Below the pieces are notes generated by a model that was given only the letters and a program-made list of their open reading frames with translations, made no database searches and was not told where the DNA came from. Made by a program: the position numbers and the translations under genes. A stretch of 64,000 nucleotides of DNA from Butyrivibrio proteoclasticus (GTDB taxonomy: Bacteria; Bacillota; Clostridia; Lachnospirales; Lachnospiraceae): assembly GCF_900115735.1 (NCBI RefSeq), contig NZ_FOXO01000005.1, positions 116,892-180,891 of the forward strand, given 5' to 3'. Position 1 is the stretch's first letter. The number at the start of each line of letters is the position of its first letter. Of this stretch, positions 1-10,859 are shown one piece after another.

Positions 1-1
1 G

Positions 2-3000
2 AAGAGTGGAGAACCTGATAAGAATGATTCGGATGAAGATAAGGAATCTAAAGAAGCAGATGAGGACAGCAAACAGGTTGAGGATCAGGAAAACGGCGAG
101 CAGGTTGCTGAAGTAGATGATAACGACGAAAGTAACAAGGGCGGAGAAGATAAGTCATCAACTGAAAATGAAGCACCTGAGAAGGACGAAAATAATAACG
201 CGAAGAACCCTAAGGACAAGGGAAAGTCAGAATCTTCATATACTGCTGTGGGTGTAGGTGCCTCTTTTGCCATGAATATTTCCAGCCAAAAAGCTTTGAC
301 TGAAATAAGAGCTAAGGAAATAAAAACAGAAGAGTTAACAATTGAAGCTAAAGAAGAGTTAAAACGAAACACCTATTCAGTAGCAGGAAATGATCCGTTA
401 TCTAAAGGAGCATCTGATGTTAAAGCCAATAAGGCAGTAGATGCATCTATAGCTCTTATGATATCAAAGGATCAGACGAAGACCATTATTGATAAGTATA
501 ATGCATTAATGGTTAAAGCCAGTGGAGATGTATCAATAAGTTCGACCCATAATTCAACAACTGTTACTAAGTCAAGCGGCTTTGCTATTGGCAATCAGTC
601 AGCGATAGGAGCTTCTATTGCTCTTAATATTGCAAAGGCAGATGTTGTTACCTCTTTTGACGGAAATATCGAAGCTGAAGGAGAGATAACCATTGAATCT
701 AATATAGAAGATAACGACCGCAGCGTATCTATGGCGACAGCTATGGGAACCAAGAATGACAAGGCAAAAGAGGACAGTGGTGATCAGCCTGAAAGTCGAA
801 ATGACAATAATGATACTGCAAAAACAGTTGTAAAGGAATTGAATGAAAACAAATCAGAAAAAGCAACCGGTGATGCGAAAGCTTCAAAAGCTTTTTCTAC
901 AAACGTTTTGAAAACTCAGGGGGCAAAGACTGAGTCTACTAAGGATGACTCTGAAGTAGGCAAAGCAATAAAAGAAGCTGAAGATACTGCAAATGAAGAG
1001 GCTACAAATAAAGACAAAGCCGGGGCAGGAAAGATTGAAGATGGAGTAACTGATCAGGAAGAGACGGCGGTAAATGTAGCTGCAGCGGTTGGTATAAATA
1101 TTGTAATTCATAAGGCTAACACTAATGTTGCAGGACGTATAGTATCTCTTGGTGGAAAAGACATCTCAATAAAAGCATCAGGAAATGAACAGTTCTCTAC
1201 TCTTGGAACTGCACTTACAATGACGCAGCTCCCGGCCAAGGGTGCTGTTGCTGTTGGTGTTGCAATTGCTATAAACAAAAATGAAGCAATTGTTAATCTT
1301 GGAAAGAAGGATAGTGTATTTATCGTTGGTACTTCCAGTGAAGACAAGAGAAGCAATATAACAATATCATCAGAGCTGGAGCAGAATAATGATAACTCTT
1401 ATATGGCAACTCAGGCTGTGGCAGGAAGTATTGCTAAGAAGGCAGGAACTGATAAAACAAATATAGCTGCCGCAGGAGCTATAGCTATCCTTATTTCAAA
1501 TTCACAGACTAAGGTCAGTACAAAGTCAAGAATTGAGGTAAATGGCAAAGCTATCGAGATAACCGCCCACGATAATTACAAATTGCAGATAAGGGCCGGT
1601 AGCCTTAACTATGCTAAAAAAGCAAATGCAGGTGTTGGTGCAGCATTTGGAATGCTCTATATTAATGACCAGATTAGCGTGGGATTGTTAAGTAATTCAA
1701 CAATTGATGGGGCTAGTCTAAAAATTGAGGCTCGCAGGGATTATGAAGAGAACCAGATAAAAAAGCTTCTTGGATATATTGGCAAGGCAATGGATCTTTA
1801 CAGCTCATATACTGACAATAAGGTTGTAAAAGAAAGCGTAAATGAAGATGGTTCAAAGGAAGTTAAACTTACTAATCCTGATCTTAAGAGCATGGATACA
1901 GGAAACATTGCGCTTAACGCCATCAATATATTTATTAATGATACATATCATATAGAATCGTTCTCCGGTTCTTATGCTGGAGGAGAAGGAACATTAAATG
2001 CTTCGGGAGCAGTGGCTCTTGCGTTTCTTAGATCAAGTGTAGATGTTTCTCTTGGAAGAAAAATAACTATAAATATTCATAAGATTGATGACAAGACTAA
2101 GTCAGGTGTTAGCATAAATGCCATTGACACAGCAAATTCTGCACTGTATTCGATAGGTGTGGCAGGAGGCTCTGCAAAGACAAATGCGGGAGCTTCCATA
2201 GCAGTTATTATTGATAACGGCAGAACTAGCACATCTATAGCTGACTCAAGCACAATTAATATTTCAAACGATGGAGGTTTTACTTTTTCAGCCAGGACAA
2301 CACAAAATAATCTTGTTGTAACAGTGGCAGCTGCAGTTACCAATAAAGACAATGGCGTTGGTGGTAATGTCAACGTATTTGTAAGTAAGCATGATACAGA
2401 GGCAGCTCTTTCAACGCGCACCACAGTTATAGCAGATAAGGATGTTAATGTAACGGCCGATTATGACAGTAATGCACTTTTGATAGCTGCAAGCGCGCAG
2501 GGAAGCAAGAAGACAGCAGCAGGTGGAGTTATAAGTGTTGGCATATACAATGCTGCTACAAAGACCCTTGTAGGCAGGCGCGGGTCAGTTACTATTACTT
2601 CAAATAAGGGAAGTGTCAATATTAAGGCGCATGCAGCAGAAAAACTTCTTGCAATTGTTGCAAGTGCTTCTGCGGCAGTAAGCGCAAAAGCGGGAGTCGC
2701 AGCTGTTATAAGTGTACTTATAGGAAAGTCAGTTACCAGAGTAGAAACCGGTACGGCTAAAATAACAGCTAATGCAGGAGATGTAAATATAACAGCAGAC
2801 AACACCTCAATTATGCGATATATTGATGCTGCTTTGGCAATTGCAGGTGGAGGTGTAGCAGCAGGTGGAGTTGTTTCTGTTATAGTACTCAAGAGAACAA
2901 TTGAAACAATCATTGGCGACGGAAGTAAGATTACAACTGCCGGAAATGTACTTATCAGTGCAAATGCAGTTGATGAGCTTCTGGAGGTTTTGGCAAATGG

Positions 3001-6000
3001 TGGAGCCGGCAGGAACTCTTTCGGCGGAATAATTTCCGTTACTGTACAAAACAATACTGTAAAAGCTATGTTAGGTGAAATCACCAGCATAAATGCAAAA
3101 GGATCTGTAGGAATATCGGCATATCTTGATGCAGTTAATTATCTGATAGCCGGAGGTCTTAATGTTGGAACAAATAACTCAGTAGGTGGAATTATAAATA
3201 CTGTTGTTATAACAAATACTATAGAGTCTTCAGTAGGAAACTATACAGATATTTACAGTGGCGGAGCCAAGGCACTGGTAATGCCATCAGTTTCAAATGG
3301 AAGTGATAATAGAAAAAGAAAGATACGAGGTGTGAGTGTTGATGCAGGCGAGAATGCGAAATCAAGAATCATAGGCATCAGTGGTGCAGGAAGCGGAAAT
3401 ATAGCACTCACAGGTGTTATCAACACTGTTGTTTCCAATAGTAAGGTGCGTGCACATGCAAGAAGTACCGGTACTAGTATTAAGGCAAAATCAGAAGGCG
3501 GAGCCAAAGATGCGGAGGTTCCTCTGGCCATAGAGGTTGTGGCATATTCTAATACGGATGTAGTAGATGCAGCAGGATCTCTTTCTGCAAGCGGTAATGT
3601 TGGCGTTGGTGTGTCTGTAGTAGTATTTACATATGCAGCTGAAGTATCAGCCATACTTGAATGTAAACAAGCTGAATCCGATGGAAATATAAGAGTTGAG
3701 GCATTTAAGAATGACAGACTGTTCCTTGTAGCAATAAGTCTTGCAGGATCAGGGTCAGTTGCAGTATCTGCAGCACCGGATATTCTTGTTTATAAGAATG
3801 TCGTTAAAGCGAGTGTTCCTTTAGGAACGCTTACAGCAGTTTCGGACGTAATAGTTAAATCCACTGCTACATCGGATATAAACATGATAGCAGCTGTTGT
3901 TTCAGGAAGCGGAACAGCTGCAGTATCACTGGCGGGAGATGTTATATACTTCTATAACGACAATCAGGCAATCCTTGGCTCAAATGCAAAGGGTGATGTA
4001 AATGCTAAGAATATCTATGTTTTGGCTATAACATCCGAAAAGCTTAATGCAGATGCAGCAGGGCTGGCTGGTAGCGGCGCAGCAGCAGTAGGCGGCGCAG
4101 CAGACATTGTAATAACTAATGTAATATCTAAAGCGATATTGGATGTAAAGACAGCTACAGCAGAGTATATTGAAGTATATGCATCCGATGATTATAACTT
4201 CCTTGCCATAGTAGGAACACTTGCAGGAAGCGGAGCAGCCGGTATTGGGGTGAGTGTACTTGTATCTGTATCACATAACACAATACTTGCGCAGATAGGA
4301 CCGAATGCACAGATAACAGCTACAAATGATGTTATAGTTAAGGCCATTTCGAACAGGCAGATTCAGAGCTTTGTTGCTAGTATCGGCATTGGCGGCGGAG
4401 CAGGTATTGGCGGAAGTGTAGCAGTTATTGTTGCAGGAAAGGGAATTGATAAGGATTCTTCTGAAACAGTAACAAAAGCAAATCCTGAGAAACTTGTGAC
4501 TGAAGCCTTTGCTAATTCAGATAATAGAGCTCAGAAGGCTGTTTCAGTAAGCGAGCTTAGAAGTGAACTTAACAGTTCTATATCTCCAAACAAGGGATCT
4601 GCAAAAGAACTGGCGGCTAAGGGCGGAGAAAATGGTAATTATGACAGCTACGGAAATGGTAATAAAAAGCTTTCTAATGATCTTGTAAGTCAGACATCAT
4701 CTAATCTAAAGTCAGGACTAAGCGACAGTACTGACACAACTATGGCAATAGTTGGAGAGAATGCAAAGATCAAAGCTAATTCTGTAGAGGTTCATGCAAA
4801 AGAAAACGTCAGTGCAATGGGCGTAATTGCCGGTGCAGGTGGTGGAACAGCAGGAGTAGGAGCGAGCGTTGCAGTTGTTATTATAGGATCTAATGTAAAA
4901 GCAATTACGGCTAAGAATTCCAATATAACAACTACCGGAATAGTCAGGATCATTGCCGAACTTACTCATGAAAAGAAAGAATGGAATAACGATCTTACAT
5001 ACAGTCCTGCAGGTTCATCCAGCAAGTCCAACATGAAGGACGTAATCAATAAGAAAGAATCAGTAGAAAAAGAGTCAACCGGTTCTTCTAAGGCTTCAAA
5101 TGAGTATGGAATTCTTTTGATTACAGGCGCTGTTGGTGCCGGAGTGGCCGGAGTAGGTGTAAATGTCGTTTATTTCAATAACACAGCGGATGTAGAAGCA
5201 ATTACACAGGGAGTATTCAATTATACCAATTCAACGAAGAGTTCTGTTGAAATAACAGCTGACGCTGATATGGGAAATATTGGAGTGTTCTCTGTAACTC
5301 TTGGAGCAGGAGCAGTAGGTGTTGCAACAAGTGTTGCTATAGCAAATGCAGAAACAAAAGTAAGAGCAGCGTTTGACCCTGATAAGGACCAGGCTGAAAG
5401 CAATTTACAGAAGGCAGATCTTGTAGTTGACGCTAAAGCAATAGCAAATCTGACAACAGTAAATGCAGCTATAGGAGCTGGTGCAGTAGGTGTTGCAGCA
5501 ATAGTTGCAATAGCAAATAATAGAATTGATTCTTCAGCTTATATTGGAAAATATGCAAAGATAACTACAAGTAACGATGGAAGAGTTACTGTTAATTCAG
5601 AAGTTAATGGTAATGTCAATGCATATATGGGTAATCTTACAGCCGGAGCAGTAGCTGTCGGAGTATCTGTAATAATTGCCAATAATAAGGCTGACAACAA
5701 CGCTTATGTTGGTATAAAGGAATCTGAAAGTCAGCAGGGAACAAATGGTGCATATATCAATACAGGATATTTGGATGTAACTGCTACTTCAAAGGGCGAT
5801 ATCTATGTTGTTGGAGCATCAGTTGCAGCAGGTGCAGTAGCAGCAAATGGCACAGTCACCCTCGGAATACAGAATGTTACCAATGTTGCGTCTATAAAGA
5901 ATATCGATCTTAGGGCTTCAATGGACTTGGCTGCTACAGCAAGGATGGATGGAAGTGTAAGATTGAATGTAGCTTCACTTAGTGCAGGATTTATAGGAGC

Positions 6001-9000
6001 CGGTGCAGTAGTAGCAGAGTCCCTTATTACATCAACCAATAAGGCATATATAGGTGGAGACGGTGAAATTCATGCCGGAGCTGTGCGTGTAAGAGCAGGT
6101 GGAGCGAAGAGCGATGATCTTTCAGATGAGTACAGCACAACCGCAGTTACAACTGTAGCAACAGGAGCGGCTGGAGCTATAGCAGGTGCATTTAACTATG
6201 CATATGCAGAAAATAATGCAAATAATATAGCTATCCTTGCTCCAAATGGGAAAGTTGAGGCGGTATCCGTAAGTGCTCAGGCTCGCGGAACAGCAACGGC
6301 ACTAGCAGTAGCAGCAAATGTCTCGGTTGGTGGAGCAGCAATAAATGCTACATCATCCAGAGCAGAGCTTACGGGACTTAGCAAGGCTGAGATTGTGACC
6401 GGACCAAACTCTGAATTTAAGACAGAAACAATATATGTATCAGCAAATCATAATACCTCAACTACAAAAGCGGGAAGTATCTCCTTTGACGTAAAGGGAA
6501 CAAAGATTAAGGTTGATCCAAAAGCAGCAGCTGAGGCATGGTTATTCTCAGGAGCAGCGGGAATTGCTGCTAAAAATGTAAATAAGGCATACGCAAAAGC
6601 TGATAATACAGTAATTGCTAATGCAGAGTTTAACGGAAAGAAATTAGAAATTCAGGCTTACAGTGCAGCCGGAACAGTAGTAAGAGTCAACGCAGCAAGT
6701 ACCGCTTATGCAAAATCTACAAATATGGTAACTGCAGGCATAAGTGTTGGATTAGCTGAGGTTGAAGCGATAGCTGCCGGAAACTTCAAGGCTACATTTG
6801 TAAATAAGGCACTTGATAGCATAGTTAGATTTTATACCTTCATAATTGCAACAACATTTACAACACAAGCAACAAGCGAGTTAGAGCCTTCCAAATCCGG
6901 AGTTTCTTCATCTGTAGGCAGTGCTGAGGCTAACAGTGCAGTAGCTAAGGCCACAACAGTAGCTGAAGCATCCGGAAAAGGAAATATTACTCAAGTTAGA
7001 GACAAACTCACAATTAACAGCACAGGTACTGTAAATGCTAGTGCAAGAATATTCGGAGCAATAATAAATATATCCGGTGCAAGTCTTGCAGCTAACTTCG
7101 TTAACTCTGAAGTTAGTGTGAAAAACAAAGCTTTCTATGAAGGTATTGGTGGAAGTGTTACTGCCAGAAATATGGATGTTATTGCCAAACTTACAGATGT
7201 TACATCATATGCTCAGGGTGGCCCAAGCTCATCAGGACTTAACTTAACGCTTTTGGGAGCTGGCATTACAAAGATAACTGCGACATCAGACATAACTAAT
7301 GAGGCATATTTAGTAGATGCTAATTTGTCAATTGAAGAGAGTTTGAAGGTGCTGGCAAATACCGGAAATCTGAATGATGCAGGCAATACGATGCAATCAA
7401 AGGCGGTTCATGTTTCAGCAATTGCAGATGCTCCTGATTACAGTGTAGGTGCTGCATCTGCTCAAGGTGTAATTGCTTATACAGATGAAAGCAGCAATAT
7501 TTTTGCAGGAATCAGAGGTAAAGGTGTGATTTCAGCAGGAAGTATTGTTATTACTGCGGCAGAAAACAGTGAAGTTACTTCAAAAGGAAGTGCTCCAAAG
7601 GTTAGCGTTACGCTTTCATCCGGTGACAGTATAATCGTAATTACAGAGGCGGGCAAAAAGAAGGCAAGAGAAGTTTTAGTAAAGCTTGAAAATGGAACAA
7701 TTATAAATACATCAGCTAAGAATTTTGAAGCTTACGCGCTTTCTGATCTTAGTATAGCTGCAAAGCTTAATCCTATGACTAATATAGGTGGCATTAAGCT
7801 TGGTTCTTATCATCTTGCTACAGATGTTGGCAAGTCAAGAACTGCAGTTGAAATAGGTTGTGATATTGATTCTTACAACGGAATCATAATTACAGCAAAA
7901 GATAACATAAATTCTATAATAGACAGAGTAGAAATAATAAATGGTGGTCTTATTGGAGGCACTGACTCAAGAGTTGAAGGGAATATCAGAGACCAGATTG
8001 CTGAAGTAATCATTGGAAAATCCAGTAATCAGATAAGATTAACTTCCGGACTGGATGACATCAAGATATATGCTATAACAGCAGCCAGGATGAGGACTGA
8101 TATTACAAGCAGTAGCTATGGCCTTGGAACTAAGAGCAATATAGCTGCCAGAAATAATTACAAGAGAACCACAAGAGTGGCGATTACTGATGATGTCACT
8201 ATTGAATCAAACGGAAATATTGAGATTTTTGCTGAAGCTCAAAATGCTGATATTGAGAGTAAAGCAATTGGAAGCGCAGGAGGTGGAGTTCAAAAAGCTA
8301 TTCCTACAGCACAGATAACATATAATGCTGACACTATCGTTGATATTGGTGGAAATAACCAGTTGATATCACGATATGCTATGATCAAGATAATAGCACA
8401 GACAACATCAACACTTGTTTCAAAAGCAGAGTACACAATGACAGGTGGAATAGAATCCAACAGACCATCTGCTTCAATAACAAGTGTAGAAAATGTTAAC
8501 GTAAATATTGCAAAGGATAGCAGCAAACAGACTATTATTGCAGGTGCAGACGTTGAAATTTCAGCATATGTTTTAAAGCAGAAGCATGAAGCCAACGCGA
8601 GAGCAATGACTATATCTTTTGCAACATATACAGAAGCAACAACAAAAATTGAATCCAATAATAATCTCAACATCGAAATTGGAAATGCTGATATTTCCGG
8701 ATTTGAGACATTACACATTTACAGCCTTGTTCAGACTCTTAATGACGATTCTATAGCCTTTGGATCAATTAAGGGTGTTACCGGTAAGGTATACAGCAAT
8801 TCGGATATTTCAGGTGGAACTGTATCAAATATCACAATTGGAAACGATAAGTACAGAGCAATATTACGAGGTCCTCAGATTATTGTTAACAATACCTTCT
8901 CTAGCGATTTTGACAGTAAGATCAACAGAGAGGCAGTAGCTGATGGACAGACTATCGTCAACAAGGTAACACAAGTGGTAAAAGAAGTTCAGACAGTGGT

Positions 9001-10813
9001 GGAGAAAATTACTTCATGGTTGCCATGGCCACTTAAGGATCTGATAAGATACATAACCAGAACTGTAACAAAATTTGTTACAAAGGTAATAGAAGTGGTT
9101 ACTTATTCTGATTGTGAGGCTAAAAAGACAGGTACGTACACTAAAGACGGACTTGTAAAGGTGAATTTGGATCTTTACAGTGGAGAGTTCGGAGCAGGCG
9201 TAAATATCAGGCTTACTAATAGTTCACTGAATGTTACCGGAACAGGTAGTGTTAGAAACGAAGAAATAATAACTGTTAATCAAGATAGCATAACAGTGCA
9301 TGATCTTAAGGCTACAAAGTCAGGTAAATTTACTATATTAGCCTTTGAAGATAAGGCAAAAGGAAATATTAAACTGTTTAACAGCTCATATATTCCTTCC
9401 CTCTTTATCGAGAATTTAACAAAAAAGACATTGTATCTTAAAGATATATTTATGCTGGGTGATACCAAGCTTAATGTACCGATTGAGATAAGGACACCTA
9501 AAGACATAGAATTCTCTTACGGAATGGGAAGCAGCCCTGTTGTGAATATAATCAGCATGGGTGGAAATGTTGTATTTGCTGTTGGCAAAGATACATCAAA
9601 GGGTGAAGGAATTGATCTTGATGTAGGTGAAGGTAGCCTGATAGTAAGTATGCATGGTGGTGGAAATGTGTACACCGAGAGTAAAGACGGTAAAAAAGCA
9701 TTTGTAGCAGGTAACAGTATTTCAATTTACGGTGCCGAAGATATAGGAAGTGAGGACAATCCATTTAATGTATTCCTGTTTGATGTTGCGCCGTTTGATA
9801 TCGGTGAAATACATCGTGACGGACGTCAGGCAAACCTGAATATGATTGCGGCAAATAACATATGGGTTGACCTTACACCGGTAAGAATGTTGGCAAATGC
9901 TGTTAAAGTGGATAGTGGTGATGCTACTTTCAACATTAATTCTCTTAATGCTAATAAAGTAGTACTTACGGTAAAACCATCGTACATAGCAACAGTAAGA
10001 GAAGAAGGTGGTGCTAAGCCAGAGTTCTATGGAACAATAAGAGCATATTGGAAAGGTCAGTTTAACGCTAACTTCCTGTTTGGAGATATTGTAGCAGGTC
10101 AGTTTAAGGTAGTATCCAACCCTAATGACATGTCATCATATTATTACAATAGTTTACCAAATACTAAGATGAATATTGGTAATCTTGAGACCATAATGAA
10201 TGGCAAATCATACTGGTTTAAGAATGATTCAGGAAAAGGTGGAAGTGATACACAAAGTCAGGGTGGAAGAAGTGATGTTTTCTCTCCTTCGATTATAGAA
10301 AGACTGAATAAAAAGCCCATTATGAAACCTATAAAATCTATACCAATAATCAATTTGAGAAAAGAGTTGGATATTAGAAGGAAACTGACGGATAATTACA
10401 TTAGAACAAGGGATAATGGCATATATCCTGGTATTAACCAGGTAATAGGAAGAAACATGAGACTACTTGAAAGCATAGATTATAATGGTATTATAAAAAA
10501 TCTATTTGCAAGCAAGTTCTCAGCTTACAGTTTCTTCAGAGTTGTTCAGAAAAATGGTTGGAGCTATATTCTTGTAGCTGACAGGCCGGTTGTAGGCAGT
10601 ATGCTGGAAAATCTCAGTGCAGGTGCTTTAACGCAAACAGTAAAAGAGACATTGGTTGGTAACATATATGCCAGCATAGCAGGTGTTATCATTAGTGGAA
10701 GTTTGTTGAGTGTAATATCCGGATTTAATATGCTTTACATTATGATAGCGATCATCATGGCATTGATTATCTTCCTAATATTGACAAGAAAGAAAAAAGA
10801 ACGTGAAGAATAG
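2..10813 (+). CDS. Giant repetitive surface protein (beta-helix adhesin-like), 3' part of gene
   Basis: The frame is open from the first bases of the window, so the true start lies to the left; the GTG at 248 is internal. More than 3,600 residues are visible. The body consists of dozens of units of roughly 60-70 residues. Each alternates a Gly/Ala-rich hydrophobic block (for example AGSGAAAVGGAADIVI) with a polar strand block (for example ITATNDVIVKA). This layout is known from filamentous adhesins of the leukotoxin LktA and haemagglutinin type and suggests a stacked beta-solenoid. Acidic low-complexity linkers interrupt it at 2-240, about 755-1065, 4447-4735 and 4975-5105. From about 9000 the sequence is non-repetitive. 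The C-terminus (about 10670-10810) has one or two hydrophobic helices followed by a basic RKKKEREE tail, so it is probably membrane-anchored with no LPXTG sortase signal. The adhesin function is inferred from architecture only. Confidence 0.8.
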   Translation, partial: KSGEPDKNDSDEDKESKEADEDSKQVEDQENGEQVAEVDDNDESNKGGEDKSSTENEAPEKDENNNAKNPKDKGKSESSYTAVGVGASFAMNISSQKALTEIRAKEIKTEELTIEAKEELKRNTYSVAGNDPLSKGASDVKANKAVDASIALMISKDQTKTIIDKYNALMVKASGDVSISSTHNSTTVTKSSGFAIGNQSAIGASIALNIAKADVVTSFDGNIEAEGEITIESNIEDNDRSVSMATAMGTKNDKAKEDSGDQPESRNDNNDTAKTVVKELNENKSEKATGDAKASKAFSTNVLKTQGAKTESTKDDSEVGKAIKEAEDTANEEATNKDKAGAGKIEDGVTDQEETAVNVAAAVGINIVIHKANTNVAGRIVSLGGKDISIKASGNEQFSTLGTALTMTQLPAKGAVAVGVAIAINKNEAIVNLGKKDSVFIVGTSSEDKRSNITISSELEQNNDNSYMATQAVAGSIAKKAGTDKTNIAAAGAIAILISNSQTKVSTKSRIEVNGKAIEITAHDNYKLQIRAGSLNYAKKANAGVGAAFGMLYINDQISVGLLSNSTIDGASLKIEARRDYEENQIKKLLGYIGKAMDLYSSYTDNKVVKESVNEDGSKEVKLTNPDLKSMDTGNIALNAINIFINDTYHIESFSGSYAGGEGTLNASGAVALAFLRSSVDVSLGRKITINIHKIDDKTKSGVSINAIDTANSALYSIGVAGGSAKTNAGASIAVIIDNGRTSTSIADSSTINISNDGGFTFSARTTQNNLVVTVAAAVTNKDNGVGGNVNVFVSKHDTEAALSTRTTVIADKDVNVTADYDSNALLIAASAQGSKKTAAGGVISVGIYNAATKTLVGRRGSVTITSNKGSVNIKAHAAEKLLAIVASASAAVSAKAGVAAVISVLIGKSVTRVETGTAKITANAGDVNITADNTSIMRYIDAALAIAGGGVAAGGVVSVIVLKRTIETIIGDGSKITTAGNVLISANAVDELLEVLANGGAGRNSFGGIISVTVQNNTVKAMLGEITSINAKGSVGISAYLDAVNYLIAGGLNVGTNNSVGGIINTVVITNTIESSVGNYTDIYSGGAKALVMPSVSNGSDNRKRKIRGVSVDAGENAKSRIIGISGAGSGNIALTGVINTVVSNSKVRAHARSTGTSIKAKSEGGAKDAEVPLAIEVVAYSNTDVVDAAGSLSASGNVGVGVSVVVFTYAAEVSAILECKQAESDGNIRVEAFKNDRLFLVAISLAGSGSVAVSAAPDILVYKNVVKASVPLGTLTAVSDVIVKSTATSDINMIAAVVSGSGTAAVSLAGDVIYFYNDNQAILGSNAKGDVNAKNIYVLAITSEKLNADAAGLAGSGAAAVGGAADIVITNVISKAILDVKTATAEYIEVYASDDYNFLAIVGTLAGSGAAGIGVSVLVSVSHNTILAQIGPNAQITATNDVIVKAISNRQIQSFVASIGIGGGAGIGGSVAVIVAGKGIDKDSSETVTKANPEKLVTEAFANSDNRAQKAVSVSELRSELNSSISPNKGSAKELAAKGGENGNYDSYGNGNKKLSNDLVSQTSSNLKSGLSDSTDTTMAIVGENAKIKANSVEVHAKENVSAMGVIAGAGGGTAGVGASVAVVIIGSNVKAITAKNSNITTTGIVRIIAELTHEKKEWNNDLTYSPAGSSSKSNMKDVINKKESVEKESTGSSKASNEYGILLITGAVGAGVAGVGVNVVYFNNTADVEAITQGVFNYTNSTKSSVEITADADMGNIGVFSVTLGAGAVGVATSVAIANAETKVRAAFDPDKDQAESNLQKADLVVDAKAIANLTTVNAAIGAGAVGVAAIVAIANNRIDSSAYIGKYAKITTSNDGRVTVNSEVNGNVNAYMGNLTAGAVAVGVSVIIANNKADNNAYVGIKESESQQGTNGAYINTGYLDVTATSKGDIYVVGASVAAGAVAANGTVTLGIQNVTNVASIKNIDLRASMDLAATARMDGSVRLNVASLSAGFIGAGAVVAESLITSTNKAYIGGDGEIHAGAVRVRAGGAKSDDLSDEYSTTAVTTVATGAAGAIAGAFNYAYAENNANNIAILAPNGKVEAVSVSAQARGTATALAVAANVSVGGAAINATSSRAELTGLSKAEIVTGPNSEFKTETIYVSANHNTSTTKAGSISFDVKGTKIKVDPKAAAEAWLFSGAAGIAAKNVNKAYAKADNTVIANAEFNGKKLEIQAYSAAGTVVRVNAASTAYAKSTNMVTAGISVGLAEVEAIAAGNFKATFVNKALDSIVRFYTFIIATTFTTQATSELEPSKSGVSSSVGSAEANSAVAKATTVAEASGKGNITQVRDKLTINSTGTVNASARIFGAIINISGASLAANFVNSEVSVKNKAFYEGIGGSVTARNMDVIAKLTDVTSYAQGGPSSSGLNLTLLGAGITKITATSDITNEAYLVDANLSIEESLKVLANTGNLNDAGNTMQSKAVHVSAIADAPDYSVGAASAQGVIAYTDESSNIFAGIRGKGVISAGSIVITAAENSEVTSKGSAPKVSVTLSSGDSIIVITEAGKKKAREVLVKLENGTIINTSAKNFEAYALSDLSIAAKLNPMTNIGGIKLGSYHLATDVGKSRTAVEIGCDIDSYNGIIITAKDNINSIIDRVEIINGGLIGGTDSRVEGNIRDQIAEVIIGKSSNQIRLTSGLDDIKIYAITAARMRTDITSSSYGLGTKSNIAARNNYKRTTRVAITDDVTIESNGNIEIFAEAQNADIESKAIGSAGGGVQKAIPTAQITYNADTIVDIGGNNQLISRYAMIKIIAQTTSTLVSKAEYTMTGGIESNRPSASITSVENVNVNIAKDSSKQTIIAGADVEISAYVLKQKHEANARAMTISFATYTEATTKIESNNNLNIEIGNADISGFETLHIYSLVQTLNDDSIAFGSIKGVTGKVYSNSDISGGTVSNITIGNDKYRAILRGPQIIVNNTFSSDFDSKINREAVADGQTIVNKVTQVVKEVQTVVEKITSWLPWPLKDLIRYITRTVTKFVTKVIEVVTYSDCEAKKTGTYTKDGLVKVNLDLYSGEFGAGVNIRLTNSSLNVTGTGSVRNEEIITVNQDSITVHDLKATKSGKFTILAFEDKAKGNIKLFNSSYIPSLFIENLTKKTLYLKDIFMLGDTKLNVPIEIRTPKDIEFSYGMGSSPVVNIISMGGNVVFAVGKDTSKGEGIDLDVGEGSLIVSMHGGGNVYTESKDGKKAFVAGNSISIYGAEDIGSEDNPFNVFLFDVAPFDIGEIHRDGRQANLNMIAANNIWVDLTPVRMLANAVKVDSGDATFNINSLNANKVVLTVKPSYIATVREEGGAKPEFYGTIRAYWKGQFNANFLFGDIVAGQFKVVSNPNDMSSYYYNSLPNTKMNIGNLETIMNGKSYWFKNDSGKGGSDTQSQGGRSDVFSPSIIERLNKKPIMKPIKSIPIINLRKELDIRRKLTDNYIRTRDNGIYPGINQVIGRNMRLLESIDYNGIIKNLFASKFSAYSFFRVVQKNGWSYILVADRPVVGSMLENLSAGALTQTVKETLVGNIYASIAGVIISGSLLSVISGFNMLYIMIAIIMALIIFLILTRKKKEREE

Positions 10814-10826
10814 GTAGTATAAAAAA

Positions 10827-10859
10827 CTAAGCGCTTTAAGGATTTCTTAAAGCGCTTAG
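10827..10859. terminator. Bidirectional terminator hairpin between convergent genes
   Basis: A perfect 14-bp stem (10827-10840 with 10846-10859) closes a GATTT loop. It is flanked by six A on the left and TTTAT on the right, so it can terminate both convergent transcripts. It overlaps the TAA stop codon (10856-10858) of the minus-strand regulator. Confidence 0.85.

Noticed and set aside
884..1356. Minus-strand frames inside the giant surface-protein gene (also near 2077-3090, 3253-3654 and 8290-8718)
   Set aside because: They are shadows of the repetitive Gly/Ala/Val codons on the other strand, without RBS or recognisable domains.
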